A stretch of 64,000 nt of DNA from assembly GCA_964529305.1 (NCBI GenBank), contig CAZGUX010000009.1, positions 1-64,000 of the forward strand, written 5' to 3'. The DNA is from CAZGUX01 sp964529305 (lineage in GTDB: Bacteria > Acidobacteriota > Terriglobia > Bryobacterales > Bryobacteraceae). Under the pieces are notes generated by a model. The model was given only the letters and a program-made list of their open reading frames with translations. It was not told the origin of the DNA and did not search any database. Made by a program: the position numbers and the translations under genes. Each line of letters starts with the position of its first letter. Positions within the stretch are counted from its first letter, which is position 1. Positions 17,600-26,422 of the stretch are shown here, one piece after another.

Positions 17600-18787
17600 A
17601 TGAAGACCCTCCTTGGCTGCCTGGCGATGGCGGTTGCGTTTGCGGCGCCGCCCCGTTTTACGGAATTCCTGATTTCGGATCAGTTTACCTATCCGTACGG
17701 GGTGATGGCCGCCGATCTGGACGGCGACGGCGACCTCGACATCACCGCGTCCGACGCCCGCGCGAACAACTCGCTGTACTGGTTTGAGAACGATGGGAAA
17801 GGCCGCTTTGCGCGCCACGTGATTCACCATCAACCTCCTCCCGCGTGGCGTCTAGAGCGGCACGCCATCGCCGACATCAACCGCGACGGCCGCCCTGACA
17901 TCGTGATCGTCGAGAACTCGACCGGCGACCTCCGGTGGCTCGAGAATCCCGGACCCGCGCGCGTCCGCGAGCCCTGGAAAGTACACTTCATCACGCTGTC
18001 GGCCCGGGTGCCGGGGGCGTACGATGTGGACGCCGGCGACCTCGACGGCGATGGCGATCTCGATGTCGCAGCGTCCAGTTGGCGCATGGGCAATATGTTC
18101 AGTTGGCACGAGAACCCCGGCGCCCTGTCATCGCGGGAATGGAAGCAGTCGAACATCGCCGAGAACCTGCTCGAGACCCGGATGGTGCGCCTGGTGGATG
18201 TCGACGGCGATGGCGATCTGGACCTGATCGGCACGGCGGCGCGCTCGGGCCTGGTTCTGTGGCTCGAGAATCCGGGCAAGCCGTCCAGGCTCCCATGGTT
18301 GTTGCACTATATCGACCGCGCGGCGCGCCCCGCGCACGGCCACGCTGTTGACATGGATGGCGACGGGGACGTCGATCTCGTGATGGCGCTTGGGATGGCG
18401 GGCGATCTGGTGCCTTCGGAGGTCATGCCGGTGGTCCATCAGGTGGTCTGGTACGAAAACCTCGGAAAGGGCGCGGCCTGGAAGCGGCACACGATCCAGC
18501 GTCCCTTCGAGCAGGCCTTTGAAGCCGTGGCCGCCGACCTTGATGGGGATGGCGACAAGGACATCGTGGCCACGGCGTGGCATGCTCCCGGCAAGCCCGG
18601 GATCGCCCTCGCCTGGTTCGAGAACAACGGCCGGGGAGGCTGGACCATGCACGCCCTCAAGGAGAACTGGTCGCACGCGATTCAGGTGATCGTGGCCGAC
18701 TTCAACGGCGATGGCCGTCCCGACATCGCGGCTGGCGCAGAGGACGGTTCCATGGACCTCCGCTGGTGGCGGAACGACGCACGCTGA
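17600..18787 (+). CDS. Secreted VCBS/FG-GAP repeat protein
   Basis: A 395-residue protein with signal peptide MKTLLGCLAMAVAFAAPP. It contains about six repeats with calcium-binding loops such as DLDGDGDLDI, DVDGDGDLDL, DMDGDGDVDL and DFNGDGRPDI, each followed by a 'WFEN' or 'WLENPG' strand. This is the integrin-like seven-bladed propeller pattern, used for binding; there is no enzymatic motif. Thirteen bases separate it from the DUF3999 gene, but TAAAAT at 17584-17589 could act as its own -10. Confidence 0.88.
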   Translation: MKTLLGCLAMAVAFAAPPRFTEFLISDQFTYPYGVMAADLDGDGDLDITASDARANNSLYWFENDGKGRFARHVIHHQPPPAWRLERHAIADINRDGRPDIVIVENSTGDLRWLENPGPARVREPWKVHFITLSARVPGAYDVDAGDLDGDGDLDVAASSWRMGNMFSWHENPGALSSREWKQSNIAENLLETRMVRLVDVDGDGDLDLIGTAARSGLVLWLENPGKPSRLPWLLHYIDRAARPAHGHAVDMDGDGDVDLVMALGMAGDLVPSEVMPVVHQVVWYENLGKGAAWKRHTIQRPFEQAFEAVAADLDGDGDKDIVATAWHAPGKPGIALAWFENNGRGGWTMHALKENWSHAIQVIVADFNGDGRPDIAAGAEDGSMDLRWWRNDAR

Positions 18788-18868
18788 CATTCCCCTCGCG
18801 CCTCGGAAGGCTTGATGGTTTCGAACCTCGAAACACCGGCCACTCTACCATTGTGAATTGAACTCATT

Positions 18869-20395
18869 ATGATGCGTCCCCACCTCCTTCTCGCCCTGGC
18901 CGCGTGTTTGCCCCTATCCGCCGCCGGCCCCCGGTACTCGATGTTCTCCTTCGATGACCACACCATCCCCTTTCGCCACAACCTCTACCTGAAGATGAAC
19001 CAGCCGGTGAAGTACTCCGGCAACCCGGTGGTGCCGCGCGGTCCCGCCGGGAGCCCTGACGCGATCCGCGCCCAGTTCTACGGGAGTGTCATCCGCGTAG
19101 GCGCCAAATGGCGGATGTGGTATGCCGCCATGGCCCATGACGGCGCGGTCGGCAGCCGCACCACCGGGTTCACGATTGCGTACGCCGAAAGCGACGACGG
19201 GCTCGCCTGGCGCAAACCCAACCTCGGGCTCACCGAGTTCAACGGCAACACCACCAACAACCTCGTCAGCCTGTCCCCGAAGCTGGACTATTCGCTGGTC
19301 GAGCCCCTGGCGAGCTTCGTTCTGCACGAACCCGAAGACCGCGACCCTGCGCGCCGTTACAAGATGCTCATGTATGGCCGCTACTACGACCGCTCCGACA
19401 CGGCGCACCGCCGTCCGCACGCCACGATCTATCCCTACTTTAGCCCGGACGGCTTGCGCTGGAAACTCGCCCGGCCCGCTCCTCAGGGTCCTTCGTTCGA
19501 CGAGACCACCGCGCCTTTCACCACAGCGCACGTGTTTGAGATGGGCGGCTTGTACAAGTTCGGCGGGCTTTATTACGTGGCCGGGCAGGAGACCTGGCAG
19601 GACGCCTGGATGCCCGACGGAACGCCGGCGGGCCGCACCATGATGGTCCACTGGTCGGGGGATTTCATCGAATGGTCGCAGGAGAAAGCGTTCGCCTTTC
19701 AGCGCTACGGCTATCGCTCCCAGAAGGAGAATCTCGAGGAAGCGCACGAGCCGGCAGGGGTGTGGAATCGCGGCAACGTGCTGTTGGCCACATATGGCCT
19801 GTGGCACGGCGCCAGGCGCAACAGCGATCGCCGGATGGACCTCGGCTTCCTCCTATCGAACGACGGCCTGCACTTCCGGGAACCGATCGCCGATGCGGTG
19901 TTCATTCCCGCCGGCAAAGAGGGCGAGTGGGATCGCCGCGGGCTGATTCACGGCCAGGGCTACGAGAACACCGGCGACCAGACGTACATCTACTATGGGA
20001 CCTGGGACCTCGCCTCCGACAAAGAGGCCGGCGGCGCCGTGGGAGTGGCGATGCTGCCGCGAGACCGCTTCGGCTCGCTCTCGACGAGGCTGCCGGGCTA
20101 CGGCCAGTTCACGACGATTCCGATTGGGGCGGCGCATGACCTTCGAACGCTCCGCCTGAACGTGGACGGGTTGGGGCCCCGCGCCGCGTTGCGGGTCGAG
20201 ATCATCGACGCCTCCGGACAGCCGATTCCCGGCTACAGCGGCGCCGGCGCGGCCATCGTGCGCGAGTCCGGCCTCGCCGTGAAGGTCAAATGGCCTCGTG
20301 GGCGCACCCTCACCCGCGACTACCGGGTGCGTGTGCGCTTTGAGGGCGACGATGTCGGGAACATCCGGTTCTTTGCCGCCTACCTGGGAGATTGA
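18869..20395 (+). CDS. Secreted beta-propeller protein, glycoside-hydrolase-like
   Basis: A 508-residue protein with a signal peptide (HLLLALAACLPLSAAG). Motifs such as WRMWYAAMAHD, AYAESDDGLAWRKPNLGL and ARRYKMLMYGRYYDR recall the five-bladed propellers of GH32/43/68-type enzymes and their uncharacterised relatives, common in Planctomycetes and Acidobacteria. I cannot point to a complete set of catalytic acids, so the activity is open. A C-terminal beta domain (about 420-508) follows. It starts with ATGATG, 81 bp after the VCBS gene. Confidence 0.65.
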   Translation: MMRPHLLLALAACLPLSAAGPRYSMFSFDDHTIPFRHNLYLKMNQPVKYSGNPVVPRGPAGSPDAIRAQFYGSVIRVGAKWRMWYAAMAHDGAVGSRTTGFTIAYAESDDGLAWRKPNLGLTEFNGNTTNNLVSLSPKLDYSLVEPLASFVLHEPEDRDPARRYKMLMYGRYYDRSDTAHRRPHATIYPYFSPDGLRWKLARPAPQGPSFDETTAPFTTAHVFEMGGLYKFGGLYYVAGQETWQDAWMPDGTPAGRTMMVHWSGDFIEWSQEKAFAFQRYGYRSQKENLEEAHEPAGVWNRGNVLLATYGLWHGARRNSDRRMDLGFLLSNDGLHFREPIADAVFIPAGKEGEWDRRGLIHGQGYENTGDQTYIYYGTWDLASDKEAGGAVGVAMLPRDRFGSLSTRLPGYGQFTTIPIGAAHDLRTLRLNVDGLGPRAALRVEIIDASGQPIPGYSGAGAAIVRESGLAVKVKWPRGRTLTRDYRVRVRFEGDDVGNIRFFAAYLGD

Positions 20396-20468
20396 TCGGC
20401 GCCGCTTAGGACTGCGACAATCAGAAGGAACGCGCCGAGCGGCGCGATGCGTTCCGGCTCCACACGCC

Positions 20469-21164
20469 ATGGCTGCAACTGAACTCGACCACCAGAATCT
20501 GCGCGCCCGGCTGGCCGCCATGTTGCGCGACGACATTTTCTCCGGAAAACTGAGACCCGGCGACCGCGTCGTCGAAAGCCAGTTGGCCAAAGAACTGGCC
20601 CTTGGCCAGCCCTCGATTCGTGAGGGCCTGCAGGTGCTCGAGCACGAGGGGCTCATCACGCGCCTGCCGCGCCGCGGTTGCCACGTGACCCACCTGACCG
20701 ATGAAGACAAGCTGAAGATCTACGAGGTACGCTTCGAACTGGAGCCGCTCGCCGTCGCCAGGATTCCCGCCTCGAAACTGGACGAGGTCGGCGCCGAACT
20801 GCGCCACCACCTGGACACGATGGAGAACGCGGCCGACGAACTCAATCTGGAGGTCTGCAGCCGGGCCGACCTGGAGTTCCATCGCGTGATCTGGAGGGCC
20901 AGCGGTAACGAGTTTCTGGTGCGCGCTCTAGAGGCGGTGACCGTTCCACTGTTCGCTTTCAATCGCATCTGGTACCATCAGGCGGGCAAGCCGGCCAACC
21001 GTGTGGTGATGTCGATCACGGAGCACGCCCGGATGATCGAGATCATCGGCTCCGCGCTCGACCCCGGTGAGAAGGGACAGGGGATCCGCGAGATCCTCGA
21101 GCGCTTCTCGATCAAGGAGATGCAGGAAGGGATGGTCGAGAGCGCCGCGAGTCACGCCTGGTGA
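20469..21164 (+). CDS. GntR-family transcriptional regulator, FCD subfamily
   Basis: A 231-residue regulator. The N-terminal winged helix includes GDRVVESQLAKELALGQPSI and LPRRGCHVTHL. The C-terminal FCD domain shows the metal-binding pattern with DLEFHRVIWRASGN and a later His in TEHARMI. FCD regulators usually repress uptake or catabolism of organic acids or sugars and are released by the substrate. ATG 20469 begins the conserved part; an upstream in-frame extension overlaps the preceding gene. The regulated genes may be the remnant amidohydrolase and hydrolase downstream. Confidence 0.92.
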   Translation: MAATELDHQNLRARLAAMLRDDIFSGKLRPGDRVVESQLAKELALGQPSIREGLQVLEHEGLITRLPRRGCHVTHLTDEDKLKIYEVRFELEPLAVARIPASKLDEVGAELRHHLDTMENAADELNLEVCSRADLEFHRVIWRASGNEFLVRALEAVTVPLFAFNRIWYHQAGKPANRVVMSITEHARMIEIIGSALDPGEKGQGIREILERFSIKEMQEGMVESAASHAW

Positions 21165-21257
21165 ACCCGGACGGCCCCTGTCGTCAACAACTGAACCAAC
21201 CGCCATGCCCGCATGGGACCTGGAATGTGTTCTCCTATCAGTTTCCGGTAAGTGCCC

Positions 21258-21446
21258 ATGAAAGCCCTGATCCACGTTCACTCTCACCTCGGCCAATACC
21301 CGAACTCCGCCAGAATGAGCGCGGATGGCGCCACGTTGTGCCGGCTGTTCCGCGAAGCCGGAGTCACTCACGGCGTTACGTTCTCGATCGAAGCCTGCTT
21401 CGGCGGCATGGATGCCGGCAGGCCCGGCGTGCCGGAGGCCGCGTGA
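21258..21446 (+). pseudogene. N-terminal fragment of an amidohydrolase-like gene
   Basis: Sixty-two codons from ATG 21258 give MKALIHVHSHLGQYP then GVTHGVTFSIEACFGG. This matches the first strand of metal-dependent amidohydrolases, with the H-x-H metal pair (HVHSHLG), but the coding frame ends after MDAGRPGVPEAA where some 250 residues should follow. The stop overlaps the GTG start of the alpha/beta hydrolase. I read this as a deletion that fused the start of an amidohydrolase gene to the hydrolase. A real short leader peptide is a less likely alternative. Confidence 0.5.
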
Positions 21447-22270
21447 GTTCCCTGGCGGCCCGCATCACCGTATGCCTGATCGTCGCTTCGGGCGCGAGCA
21501 CGGCTGCCGACCCGAGGCTCCAGATTCTCAAAACTCCGGATGGCATTCGCTTCGGACTGATCGGCGCGAAACCTTCGTCCCCTGCCCCAACCGTCTTCTT
21601 CCTGGGCGGCGGCGTGGAGGAGAGCCTCTCGGAGCCCCAGTACATCGAAGCGCAGAATGAGTTCGGCTCCGGCGTCTTGCACGCGACCATCGACCTGCCC
21701 GGTCACGGCGCGGAACGCCACGAGGGTCAACCGGCTTCGCTGCGCGGCTGGCGGTATCGCCTCGATCAGGGCGAAGACCTCGTGGCCGACGTCGCGCGCC
21801 GTGCCACCGCGGTGCTCGATTACCTGGTCCGGGAGCGCTACACGGACCCGGCCAAGGTTGGGGTTTTCGGCACCTCCCGCGGAGGGTTCATGGCGTTTCA
21901 CTTCGCGGCGTCGGAGCCTCGCGTCCGGCACATCGCGGCGTTCGCGCCCGTCACCGACCTGCTGGCGCTCGCCGAGTTCTTCGGCATGCCCAACGACCAC
22001 CGGGCACGAGCGATCGCGGCCGCTACCTTGGCCGGCCGCCTCGCCGACCGCGGAATCTGGATCATCATCGGCAGCACCGATCATCGCGTCAGCACGGATC
22101 GCGCGATGGAGTTCACGAAGAGAGTGATCGAGGCCGCCGAAGCTCGCGGCCGGCGCCCGGGCATTGAACTGCACGTCGAGCCCAGCGACGGCCACCGCGT
22201 CCCTGACGGCTGTTACAGCGAAGCCGCCAGGTGGCTGCGCAAGCAGTGGGAGAGATCAACCCGGAACTAG
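21443..22270 (+). CDS. Secreted alpha/beta hydrolase
   Basis: About 275 residues from GTG 21443, six bases after GGAGG and overlapping the stop of the amidohydrolase fragment. The signal peptide is AARITVCLIVASGASTAA. The nucleophile elbow is GVFGTSRGGFMAF, a late His is in PSDGHRVPDG, and an acid lies between them, so it is a complete serine hydrolase, closest to the prolyl-oligopeptidase/dienelactone-hydrolase type. The substrate is unknown; with the propeller and GntR genes it may belong to a small sugar or ester catabolic group. Confidence 0.82.
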   Translation: MSSLAARITVCLIVASGASTAADPRLQILKTPDGIRFGLIGAKPSSPAPTVFFLGGGVEESLSEPQYIEAQNEFGSGVLHATIDLPGHGAERHEGQPASLRGWRYRLDQGEDLVADVARRATAVLDYLVRERYTDPAKVGVFGTSRGGFMAFHFAASEPRVRHIAAFAPVTDLLALAEFFGMPNDHRARAIAAATLAGRLADRGIWIIIGSTDHRVSTDRAMEFTKRVIEAAEARGRRPGIELHVEPSDGHRVPDGCYSEAARWLRKQWERSTRN

Positions 22271-22363
22271 GTGCGGCTGTCGTTCCCGCTCGCCAAACAA
22301 TTGAGAGTCCGGGGGAACACCGGCCGCAGGCAGCATCAGCGCTGGCGCCTGGCCGCCATGACT

Positions 22364-22657
22364 TCACAGCCCTACCGCTTCGGCGAGGACCCGATCGCGG
22401 ATGCATGGATGAATGGAACGGCTTTCCACCACATCGATCTCGGTCCCTAACAGATCCCTGAGATCACCCAGAAAACCCGCAAGGTCGAAAAGCGTTCGCC
22501 CGGACTCCAGGTCCACCAGGAAATCCACGTCGCTATCCGGGCGGCTCTCACCGGTTGCCACCGACCCGAACACACGGACGTTGAAGCAGCCGCGCACACC
22601 GGCCAGGCGCAGAATCTCGCTTCTCTTCTCGTGCCGCAATGCGTCGAGCGTTACCAT
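22364..22657 (-). CDS. MNT-type minimal nucleotidyltransferase, antitoxin-like
   Basis: A 97-residue protein from ATG 22657 (an in-frame ATG at 22699 would add 14 residues). It has the nucleotidyltransferase signature G31-S32 in FGSVATGES followed by D43-x-D45 (PDSDVDFLV). Such proteins normally pair with a HEPN RNase toxin, which they inactivate by AMPylation. Here no HEPN gene follows: the next ATG reads only MAARRQR before a stop. It is therefore an orphan, and may be a relic. Confidence 0.82.
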   Translation of the reverse strand: MVTLDALRHEKRSEILRLAGVRGCFNVRVFGSVATGESRPDSDVDFLVDLESGRTLFDLAGFLGDLRDLLGTEIDVVESRSIHPCIRDRVLAEAVGL

Positions 22658-22707
22658 TGCCTTACTCTCATTGTCCTTCAAAGGCCGGCTTAACTCCAAA
22701 GCGAAAT

Positions 22708-22737
22708 TTGACTCTCCCCCCTCCCGTCCGATATTCT
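22708..22737 (+). promoter_or_regulatory. Promoter of the lysine biosynthesis operon
   Basis: TTGACT (22708-22713) and TATTCT (22732-22737) are separated by 18 bp. Transcription would begin near 22744, three bases before the first base of the riboswitch stem P1. This fit is the best argument that the promoter is real. Confidence 0.6.
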
Positions 22738-22746
22738 GAAAATTCT

Positions 22747-22931
22747 GATAGAGGCGCGGTGGCGATGAGTATGCCGGCGGGTGGTTCCGAGCCGTTTCGG
22801 ACAGCCGGGTGAAAGGCGCCAGGGAGATTGACCGCCGAAATCGTGGCCGGAAGCGGATCCGGTGCGGTTGGGGGGCCTGGTGAACAGCCGGTCCACTGTC
22901 ATCTGTGGGAAGCCATGGGTGGAGCGCTATC
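22747..22931 (+). promoter_or_regulatory. Lysine riboswitch (L box)
   Basis: The aptamer begins GATAGAGGCGC (22747-22757) and ends GGAGCGCTATC (22921-22931); GATAG and CTATC close stem P1. Conserved L-box segments occur in order: GATGAGTAT (22764-22772), GTGAAAGG (22809-22816), GCCGAAAT (22834-22841), GGTTGGGG (from 22866) and ACTGTCAT (22895-22902). The match is to my memory of the Rfam L-box consensus. It stands directly before dapE-asd-lysC-dapBAD, the expected target. Lysine binding should lower expression. About 70 bases separate it from ATG 23002; whether control is by termination or by start-site masking is not clear. Confidence 0.92.
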
Positions 22932-23001
22932 AGGAACGGCCATCTTCGCCTCCCGCGCGGATCCTTCCTGCGGTTTCTCCATCCAGACTGATACGGGTCC
23001 T

Positions 23002-24033
23002 ATGAATCTGTTCGAACTGACGCGAGCGTTGGTCGACATCGAGTCGATCACCAACAATGAAGAACGGGTGGGCGAGTTTCTCTTCGACTACCTGGGTCAA
23101 CTGGCGGCCAAATCCCACGGATCCATCGAGCGCATGGAGGTGGAACCGCGAAGGTTCAACGTCCTGGCGGTGTTTGGGGAAACACCGGCCGTGACGCTGT
23201 CGACCCATATGGACACGGTGCCGCCCTTCTTCCCGTCGCGGGAAGACGATGAGTTCATCTGGGGCCGCGCGGCCTGCGACACCAAGGGCATCATCGCGTC
23301 GATGATCAAGGCCGCCGAATCCCTGCTGGAATCGGGCGAGAACGGCGGCCTGGGCTTGCTGTTCGTAGTGGGAGAAGAGCGCAACAGCGCCGGAGCGTAC
23401 GTCGCGTCCAAGCATCCGCGCGGCTCGCGCTTCCTGATCAACGGTGAGCCGACCGAGAACAAACTGGCGCTGGGTTCGAAAGGGGCGCTCCGCTATGAGG
23501 TGATCGCGCGCGGCCGGATGGCGCACTCGGCGTACCCGCACCTCGGGGACTCGGCCATCCACAAGCTGTTGGACGCGCTGGACCGCATCCGCCGGATCGA
23601 GTTGCCGGTGGACGAGGTTCTGGGGCCGAGCACCATGAACATCGGCACGCTGAGCGGAGGCCGGGCGCCCAACGTCATCCCGGACGAGGCCAAAGCGGAA
23701 ATCTTCATCCGCCTGGTCTGCGACTCGGCTTCCACCCGCGCGGCAATGGAGCAGGCCGCCGCCGGCCTCGCCGAAGCCAATGTCGTTCTGGAAATCCCGG
23801 CCCTGCGATTGGGCTCGCTGCCGGGCTACGAGACCGACGTCATGGCCTACACCACCGATATTCCCGCCTTTGGGACCTCGTGGGGACGGCCTTTTTTGAT
23901 TGGGCCCGGCACTATCCACGTGGCGCACACGCTCGAAGAACGGGTACCCAAGCGGCAACTGCTGGAGGCCGTTGAAATCTACAAGAGCATGGTACGGAGT
24001 TTATGGAATCAAGAATCGAATGCGGCATCCTAG
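23002..24033 (+). CDS. dapE: M20 peptidase, probable succinyl-diaminopimelate desuccinylase
   Basis: A 343-residue M20 metallohydrolase. Metal ligands are visible in STHMDTVPP (His, Asp), WGRAACDTKG (Asp), VVGEERNSAG (Glu-Glu) and the C-terminal HVAHTLEERV (His). On sequence alone it could be an acetylornithine deacetylase, but it heads an operon of lysine-pathway genes that includes dapD, so succinyl-DAP hydrolysis is the best call. ATG 23002 is where homology starts, after the riboswitch. The 3' end overlaps asd by 31 bp, which implies translational coupling. Confidence 0.85.
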   Translation: MNLFELTRALVDIESITNNEERVGEFLFDYLGQLAAKSHGSIERMEVEPRRFNVLAVFGETPAVTLSTHMDTVPPFFPSREDDEFIWGRAACDTKGIIASMIKAAESLLESGENGGLGLLFVVGEERNSAGAYVASKHPRGSRFLINGEPTENKLALGSKGALRYEVIARGRMAHSAYPHLGDSAIHKLLDALDRIRRIELPVDEVLGPSTMNIGTLSGGRAPNVIPDEAKAEIFIRLVCDSASTRAAMEQAAAGLAEANVVLEIPALRLGSLPGYETDVMAYTTDIPAFGTSWGRPFLIGPGTIHVAHTLEERVPKRQLLEAVEIYKSMVRSLWNQESNAAS

Positions 24034-25052
24034 GCGCCACCGGCATGGTGGGCCAACACTTCATCAAGTTCCTGGAAGGCCACCCCGAGTTCAAGGTCAC
24101 GTGGCTGGGAGCAAGCGATCGGTCCGTTGGGAAGAAGTACCGCGATGCCGCGAAATGGCATTTGGGCGGAGGGACTCCGGCCTACGCCGCCGAACAAGTA
24201 GTCAATGAATGCAAGCCCGGAAACGCCCCACGGCTGCTGTATTCGGCGATGGATTCCTCCGTCGCCACCGAAATCGAACAGGCCTTCGCGCAGGCAGGCC
24301 ACGTCGTCGTGTCCAACTCGCGCAATCACCGCATGGATCGGGACGTACCCTTGCTGGTTCCCGAAATCAATGCCGACCATTTGAAACTGATGCCGGTGCA
24401 GCAGCGGCACCGCGGCTGGAGGGGGCAGATTGTCACCAACCCCAACTGTTCCACCATCGTCCTGACCATGGGCTTGGCCGCGATGAAGCCGTTCGGCATC
24501 CGCAAAGTCATCGTTACCACGCTGCAGGCGATCTCCGGAGCAGGTTATCCGGGCGTGCCGTCGATGGATATCAACGCCAACGTCATTCCGTTCATCGGCG
24601 CCGAAGAAGGCAAGATGGAGTCAGAGACGCAGAAGATCATGGGCGACTTCGCGGGCGACCACATTGAACCGTTGCGGGCCAAGGTGAGCGCGCACTGCAA
24701 TCGAGTTCCGGTGGTGGACGGACACCTGGTGACCGTGTCGGTGGAGTTTGAAAGCAAGCCTACCGAGGCGGATCTGATGGCCGCGATCGACGGATTCACG
24801 GGAGTGCCGCAGCAGCGTAAGCTGCCGAGCGCGCCGGAACGGCCCGTGATCTACATGCACGATCAGGACCGGCCCCAACCGCGAAAGGACGCCGAGAAGG
24901 AGCGGGGCATGGCTGCCTTCGTGGGCAGGCTTCGGCCCTGCCCGGTGCTCGACTGGAAGTTCATCGCGCTGGGCCACAACACCATCCGCGGCGCGGCCGG
25001 AGCGGCGGTACTCAACGGCGAACTGATGGTTTCGGAAGGATTGCTGGACTGA
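24003..25052 (+). CDS. asd: Aspartate-semialdehyde dehydrogenase
   Basis: A 349-residue enzyme that reduces aspartyl phosphate to aspartate semialdehyde with NADPH. The Rossmann motif is GILGATGMVGQHF, the catalytic Cys is C149 in NPNCSTIVL, and a His-containing segment SAHCNRVPVVDGH and the C-terminal NTIRGAAGAAVLNGEL are intact. Features such as SRNHRMDRDVPLLVPEIN fit the archaeal/fungal-type ASADH branch more than the E. coli type. It overlaps dapE by 31 bp and lysC by one base. Confidence 0.93.
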   Translation: MESRIECGILGATGMVGQHFIKFLEGHPEFKVTWLGASDRSVGKKYRDAAKWHLGGGTPAYAAEQVVNECKPGNAPRLLYSAMDSSVATEIEQAFAQAGHVVVSNSRNHRMDRDVPLLVPEINADHLKLMPVQQRHRGWRGQIVTNPNCSTIVLTMGLAAMKPFGIRKVIVTTLQAISGAGYPGVPSMDINANVIPFIGAEEGKMESETQKIMGDFAGDHIEPLRAKVSAHCNRVPVVDGHLVTVSVEFESKPTEADLMAAIDGFTGVPQQRKLPSAPERPVIYMHDQDRPQPRKDAEKERGMAAFVGRLRPCPVLDWKFIALGHNTIRGAAGAAVLNGELMVSEGLLD

Positions 25053-26422
25053 TGATTGTGATGAAATTCGGCGGCACGTCGGTCGAATCGGCGTCCGCCA
25101 TCGAACGGGTCGCGTCGATCGTCAAGGCGCGGCTGGATCGAAAACCGGTGGTCGTGGTTTCCGCCATGGGAAAGACGACCAACAAGCTACTGGCGATGGC
25201 CTCCGCCGCCGTCGCCGGCCGCCGGAGCGAGGCGCTCGAGCAACTCACGGATCTGCGGGCGTTTCACGTCAGAGAAGCCGAGGCGTGTCTACTGGACGAG
25301 GACCGCACGGCCGTTCTGGCGGCGCTCGACGATCACTTTCAGGAGATCGGCGAGCTGCTCAACGGGTTGGCCGTGCTGGGCGAGTTCACGCCGCGATCAG
25401 TCGACGCCATCTCGAGCTACGGCGAGCGCATCTCGAGTTTCCTGGTCGCGCACGCGTTCCGGAAGTTCGGGCTGCCCGGGACTTACGTCGACGCGCGCAA
25501 GGTCATCGTGACCGACCGGCGTCACTCCCAGGCCCAACCACTGTTCGAGATCACCTACGCCAGGCTGGCGGAGACCATTCCGCCTCTGGCCGCCGATCGT
25601 GTCGTGGTCATGGGCGGATTCATCGGCTCGACCGAGGACGGTGTCACGTCGACGCTCGGACGCGGCGGTTCGGATTTCACCGCATCCATCGTGGGGGCGG
25701 GAATCGGCGCCGAAGAGATCCAGATCTGGACCGACGTCGACGGCATGCTCACCGCGGATCCCACCGTGTTTCCCGGAGGCTACCGCGTCAAGACGATTTC
25801 GTTCGAGGAAGCGGCGGAACTGGCTTACTTCGGCGCGAAGGTACTGCACCCGTCAACGGTCGTACCGGCCATCGACCGCAGGATTCCGGTTTTGATTCTG
25901 AACTCCCGCCGTCCGGAGGCGCCGGGCACCCGCATCGTCGCGGAGTCGGTGCCCTGCCGCAACGTGGTCAAGTCCATTTCGTGCAAGCGGCGGGTCACCG
26001 TGGTGAACATCACGTCCACCCGCATGCTGATGGCCTACGGCTTCCTCAAGCGGATCTTCGAAGTGTTCGAGAGGCACGAAACTTCTGTCGACATGCTGGC
26101 CACGTCGGAAGTCAGCGTTTCGCTGACCATCGAAAACACCACGCGCCTCGACCGCATCCGGGAAGAATTGAAGGAGTTCGCGGAGGTGTCGGTGGAATCG
26201 GGTCAGGCCATCGTGTGCGTGGTGGGAGAGAATATCCGGTACACCCCCGGTGTGGCGGCGCGGGTCTTCACCGCGCTGAACGGGATCAACATCCGGATGA
26301 TCTCGCAGGGGGCGTCGCGGCTGAATGTCGGCCTCGTGGTCGCGGAGTCCGATCTGCCCGCGGCGGTCGCTGCGCTGCACCAGGAACTGTTTGAATCGCC
26401 GGACCCGGAGGTGTTTGAATGA
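25052..26422 (+). CDS. lysC: Aspartate kinase
   Basis: A 456-residue kinase performing the first step of the aspartate pathway. The N-terminal catalytic domain starts KFGGTSVESA and includes GRGGSDFTAS and WTDVDGMLTADP. Two C-terminal ACT domains follow (VTVVNITSTRMLMAYG and VCVVGENI), usually the lysine or threonine feedback site. Length and the single-chain layout match the monofunctional AKIII-like group. It shares one base with the asd stop (TGATG) and overlaps dapB by four (ATGA). Confidence 0.95.
   Translation: MIVMKFGGTSVESASAIERVASIVKARLDRKPVVVVSAMGKTTNKLLAMASAAVAGRRSEALEQLTDLRAFHVREAEACLLDEDRTAVLAALDDHFQEIGELLNGLAVLGEFTPRSVDAISSYGERISSFLVAHAFRKFGLPGTYVDARKVIVTDRRHSQAQPLFEITYARLAETIPPLAADRVVVMGGFIGSTEDGVTSTLGRGGSDFTASIVGAGIGAEEIQIWTDVDGMLTADPTVFPGGYRVKTISFEEAAELAYFGAKVLHPSTVVPAIDRRIPVLILNSRRPEAPGTRIVAESVPCRNVVKSISCKRRVTVVNITSTRMLMAYGFLKRIFEVFERHETSVDMLATSEVSVSLTIENTTRLDRIREELKEFAEVSVESGQAIVCVVGENIRYTPGVAARVFTALNGINIRMISQGASRLNVGLVVAESDLPAAVAALHQELFESPDPEVFE

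Larger units (their letters stand above)
22658..23001. other. 344-bp leader region of the lysine operon
   Basis: No gene is visible in this stretch. It holds a sigma-70-like promoter, an L-box riboswitch and about 70 bases of expression platform before dapE. An open frame that extends dapE upstream to 22828 lies inside the riboswitch and is not coding. Confidence 0.8.

Noticed and set aside
20298..20468. Upstream extension of the GntR regulator
   Set aside because: It overlaps the end of the preceding propeller gene; the winged-helix domain begins after ATG 20469.
22271..22363. A HEPN toxin partner for the MNT protein
   Set aside because: The three minus-strand frames after the MNT stop give no HEPN-like helix or R-x4-6-H motif; the first ATG stops after seven codons.
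22828..23001. In-frame upstream extension of dapE
   Set aside because: It lies inside the lysine riboswitch, has no M20-like residues and codes for a low-quality sequence.
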